From JAOZTV01 sp965371805 (GTDB lineage: Bacteria > Acidobacteriota > Aminicenantia > UBA2199): a stretch of 64,000 nucleotides of DNA. Numbering within the stretch: position 1 is the stretch's first letter; every line of letters starts with the position of its first letter. Under the pieces are notes generated by a model that did not search any database, had not been told where the DNA came from, and was given only the letters and a program-made list of their open reading frames with translations. Below are positions 62,542 to 64,000 of the stretch, piece after piece. A program made the position numbers and the translations under genes. Location of the stretch: positions 1 to 64,000 of the forward strand of contig CBDUZW010000006.1 in assembly GCA_965371805.1 (NCBI GenBank), written 5' to 3'.

Positions 62542-64000
62542 ATGAAAAATGAAGCTCATGCAAGAATAAAAATCAATAAACTTCTTGAATCAGCAGGCTG
62601 GAGATTCTTTGACAATGAACAAGGCAGGGCTAATATCCTGTTGGAAAATCATGTAAAAATATCTCAGATAGAAATTGATGCCTGGGGGAATGATTTTGAA
62701 AAAACCAAATCAGGGTCATTGGATTTTTTATTGGTTGATAGTAATAATAAACCTATTTGCGTTCTTGAGGCAAAAAAAGAAGATCTACACCCATTGGTAG
62801 CAAAAGAGCAGGCGAGAAAATATGCAAAAACGGTAGATGCACGGTTTATTATCTTATCAAATGGGATTATTCACTATTTATGGGACTTAAAAAAAGGAAA
62901 TCCAAAACCTATTTGTAAATTTCCTTCACCAGATGAAATCGGAGCAATCAGGAAGTGGAATCCTGACCGAAACTCTTTAGTAAATGAACCAGTCGAAAAT
63001 GATTTCATTGCTATTGTTCAAATGCCCGATTATAAAGAAAAACCTGATTGGAATGGAATAGTTGAAAACAGCAAAGAATTTATCTGGAATAATGGATTAC
63101 GATTTTTGAGGTATTACCAATTAGAGGCAATTCATAAATTACAGGAAGCAGTTAAAAAAGGTAAAGATAGATTTTTGTATGAAATGGCAACCGGGACGGG
63201 AAAAACTTTAACTTCTGCTGCAGTTATTCGATTATTTTTAAGAACTGAAAATGCAAGAAGGGTTTTGTTTCTAGTTGACAGATTAGAATTAGAAGATCAG
63301 GCCTGGAAAGCTTTTACAAATTATCTAAAACCTGATTATACGACATTTATTTATAAAGAGCATAGAAGTGATTGGCATAAGGCTGACATTATAGTAACTA
63401 CAATTCAGTCCCTAATGTTTGACAATAAATATAGTTATTTATTTACACCTACAGATTTTGACTTAATTATTTCAGATGAATCTCATAGATCAATTTCCGG
63501 CAATTCAAGAGCAGTTTTTGAGTATTTTCATGGTTATAAATTGGGATTAACAGCAACGCCAAAAGATTATTTAAAAAATGTTGACATTGACAAAGTAAGA
63601 GAAAATGATCCACGGGAAATTGAACGCAGGATGTTACGGGACACTTATGCAACATTTGGTTGTGAGGGTGGTGATCCGACTTATCGTTATTCTTTGATCG
63701 ATGGAGTAAAAGATGGTTATCTTATTAATCCAAAAGTACTCGATGCTCGAACCGAAATAACTACTCAGCTTTTATCAGATGAAGGTTATGCGGTTACTAT
63801 TAAAAATGAAGATGGTGAGGAAACAGAAACTTTTGTTTCTAAAGATTTTGAAAAGAAATTTTTTTCTAAAAAAACAAATAATATTTTTTGTAAAACATTT
63901 TTAGAAAATGCCAAACGTGATCCAATTACAACTGAAATTGGTAAAACTTTAGTTTTTGCAGTTAGCCAGAATCATGCGAGAAAATTAACAAAGGATCTAA
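62542..64000 (+). CDS. hsdR: Type I restriction enzyme R subunit (HsdR), 3' end outside the window
   Basis: The frame is open from ATG 62542 (AGAAGTGA upstream) to the window end: 486 codons. The N-terminal nuclease domain has the PD-(D/E)xK pattern SLDFLLVD...CVLEAKKED (about 53-76). The SF2 helicase motor follows: MATGTGKTLTSAAV (motif I, about 216), IVTTIQSL (Ia), DLIISDESHRSISG (motif II, DESH) and LGLTATP (motif III). This is the EcoEI-like HsdR form. HsdM and HsdS are expected downstream. It cleaves DNA lacking the host methylation pattern after ATP-driven translocation. Confidence 0.92.
   Translation, partial: MKNEAHARIKINKLLESAGWRFFDNEQGRANILLENHVKISQIEIDAWGNDFEKTKSGSLDFLLVDSNNKPICVLEAKKEDLHPLVAKEQARKYAKTVDARFIILSNGIIHYLWDLKKGNPKPICKFPSPDEIGAIRKWNPDRNSLVNEPVENDFIAIVQMPDYKEKPDWNGIVENSKEFIWNNGLRFLRYYQLEAIHKLQEAVKKGKDRFLYEMATGTGKTLTSAAVIRLFLRTENARRVLFLVDRLELEDQAWKAFTNYLKPDYTTFIYKEHRSDWHKADIIVTTIQSLMFDNKYSYLFTPTDFDLIISDESHRSISGNSRAVFEYFHGYKLGLTATPKDYLKNVDIDKVRENDPREIERRMLRDTYATFGCEGGDPTYRYSLIDGVKDGYLINPKVLDARTEITTQLLSDEGYAVTIKNEDGEETETFVSKDFEKKFFSKKTNNIFCKTFLENAKRDPITTEIGKTLVFAVSQNHARKLTKDL

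Overview
The window is AT-rich bacterial DNA from a diderm. It carries lpxC (lipid A synthesis), a TolC/MFP/RND tripartite pump, lipoprotein-type signal peptides and a complete Na+-NQR operon. Reverse rubrerythrin, a 2x[4Fe-4S] ferredoxin and PPDK-like proteins suggest an anaerobic or microaerophilic lifestyle. The phylum cannot be fixed from sequence alone; a low-GC spirochaete-like or FCB-type/candidate-phylum organism would fit. The first 3.3 kb (a large unknown protein and a very cysteine-rich secreted protein) differs in style from the rest and may be horizontally acquired or an assembly junction.

Layout. 1-3283: the two odd genes. 3284-8560: accessory DNA with REP-like repeats, a truncated HEPN-type gene start, two six-bladed beta-propeller proteins and an IS91-type element carrying both a tyrosine recombinase and a Y2 transposase. 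8564-14697 (minus): an RND efflux operon with its own TetR repressor, promoter and operator. 14873-16353 (minus): arsC and an ACR3-type arsenite pump, whose promoter seems to be formed by the end of an internally deleted IS; the other end points a promoter at an SGNH-like/MBOAT O-acylation pair (16684-19199). 19200-20655: decayed gene pieces and a REP-associated (RAYT) transposase. 20833-24392: queA, an epimerase and partner, ferredoxin and a small membrane protein.

24739-34200: a FadR-type regulator with two good operator copies, a glutamate-type dehydrogenase, then a tightly overlapping operon of two PPDK-N-like ATP-grasp proteins (the second with a sensory N-terminus and a C-terminal nucleotidyltransferase), a calcineurin-like phosphoesterase and a PAS protein. 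This has the parts of a reversible nucleotidylation or phosphotransfer signalling system. 34283-45007: housekeeping and envelope genes (nadE, rsmI, YhcC-like radical SAM, response regulator, CDP-alcohol phosphatidyltransferase, PLD-type cardiolipin synthase-like protein), an ECF sigma/anti-sigma/CnrX-Spy-like stress cassette, a sugar aminotransferase, a HAD phosphatase and an FMN oxidoreductase. 45184-48121: hybrid histidine kinase and reverse rubrerythrin. 48323-55562: nqrABCDEF, apbE and a small NqrM-like gene.

55793-60793: a TPR/Clp-like double AAA+ ATPase overlapping a response-regulator-LpxC fusion, then an ABC ATPase. The fusion puts a phosphorylatable receiver on the committed enzyme of lipid A synthesis and is the most striking single gene here. 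60711-62252 is a GH3 (NagZ-like) enzyme and 62542-end is the start of a type I restriction HsdR subunit. No rRNA, tRNA or CRISPR array was seen.
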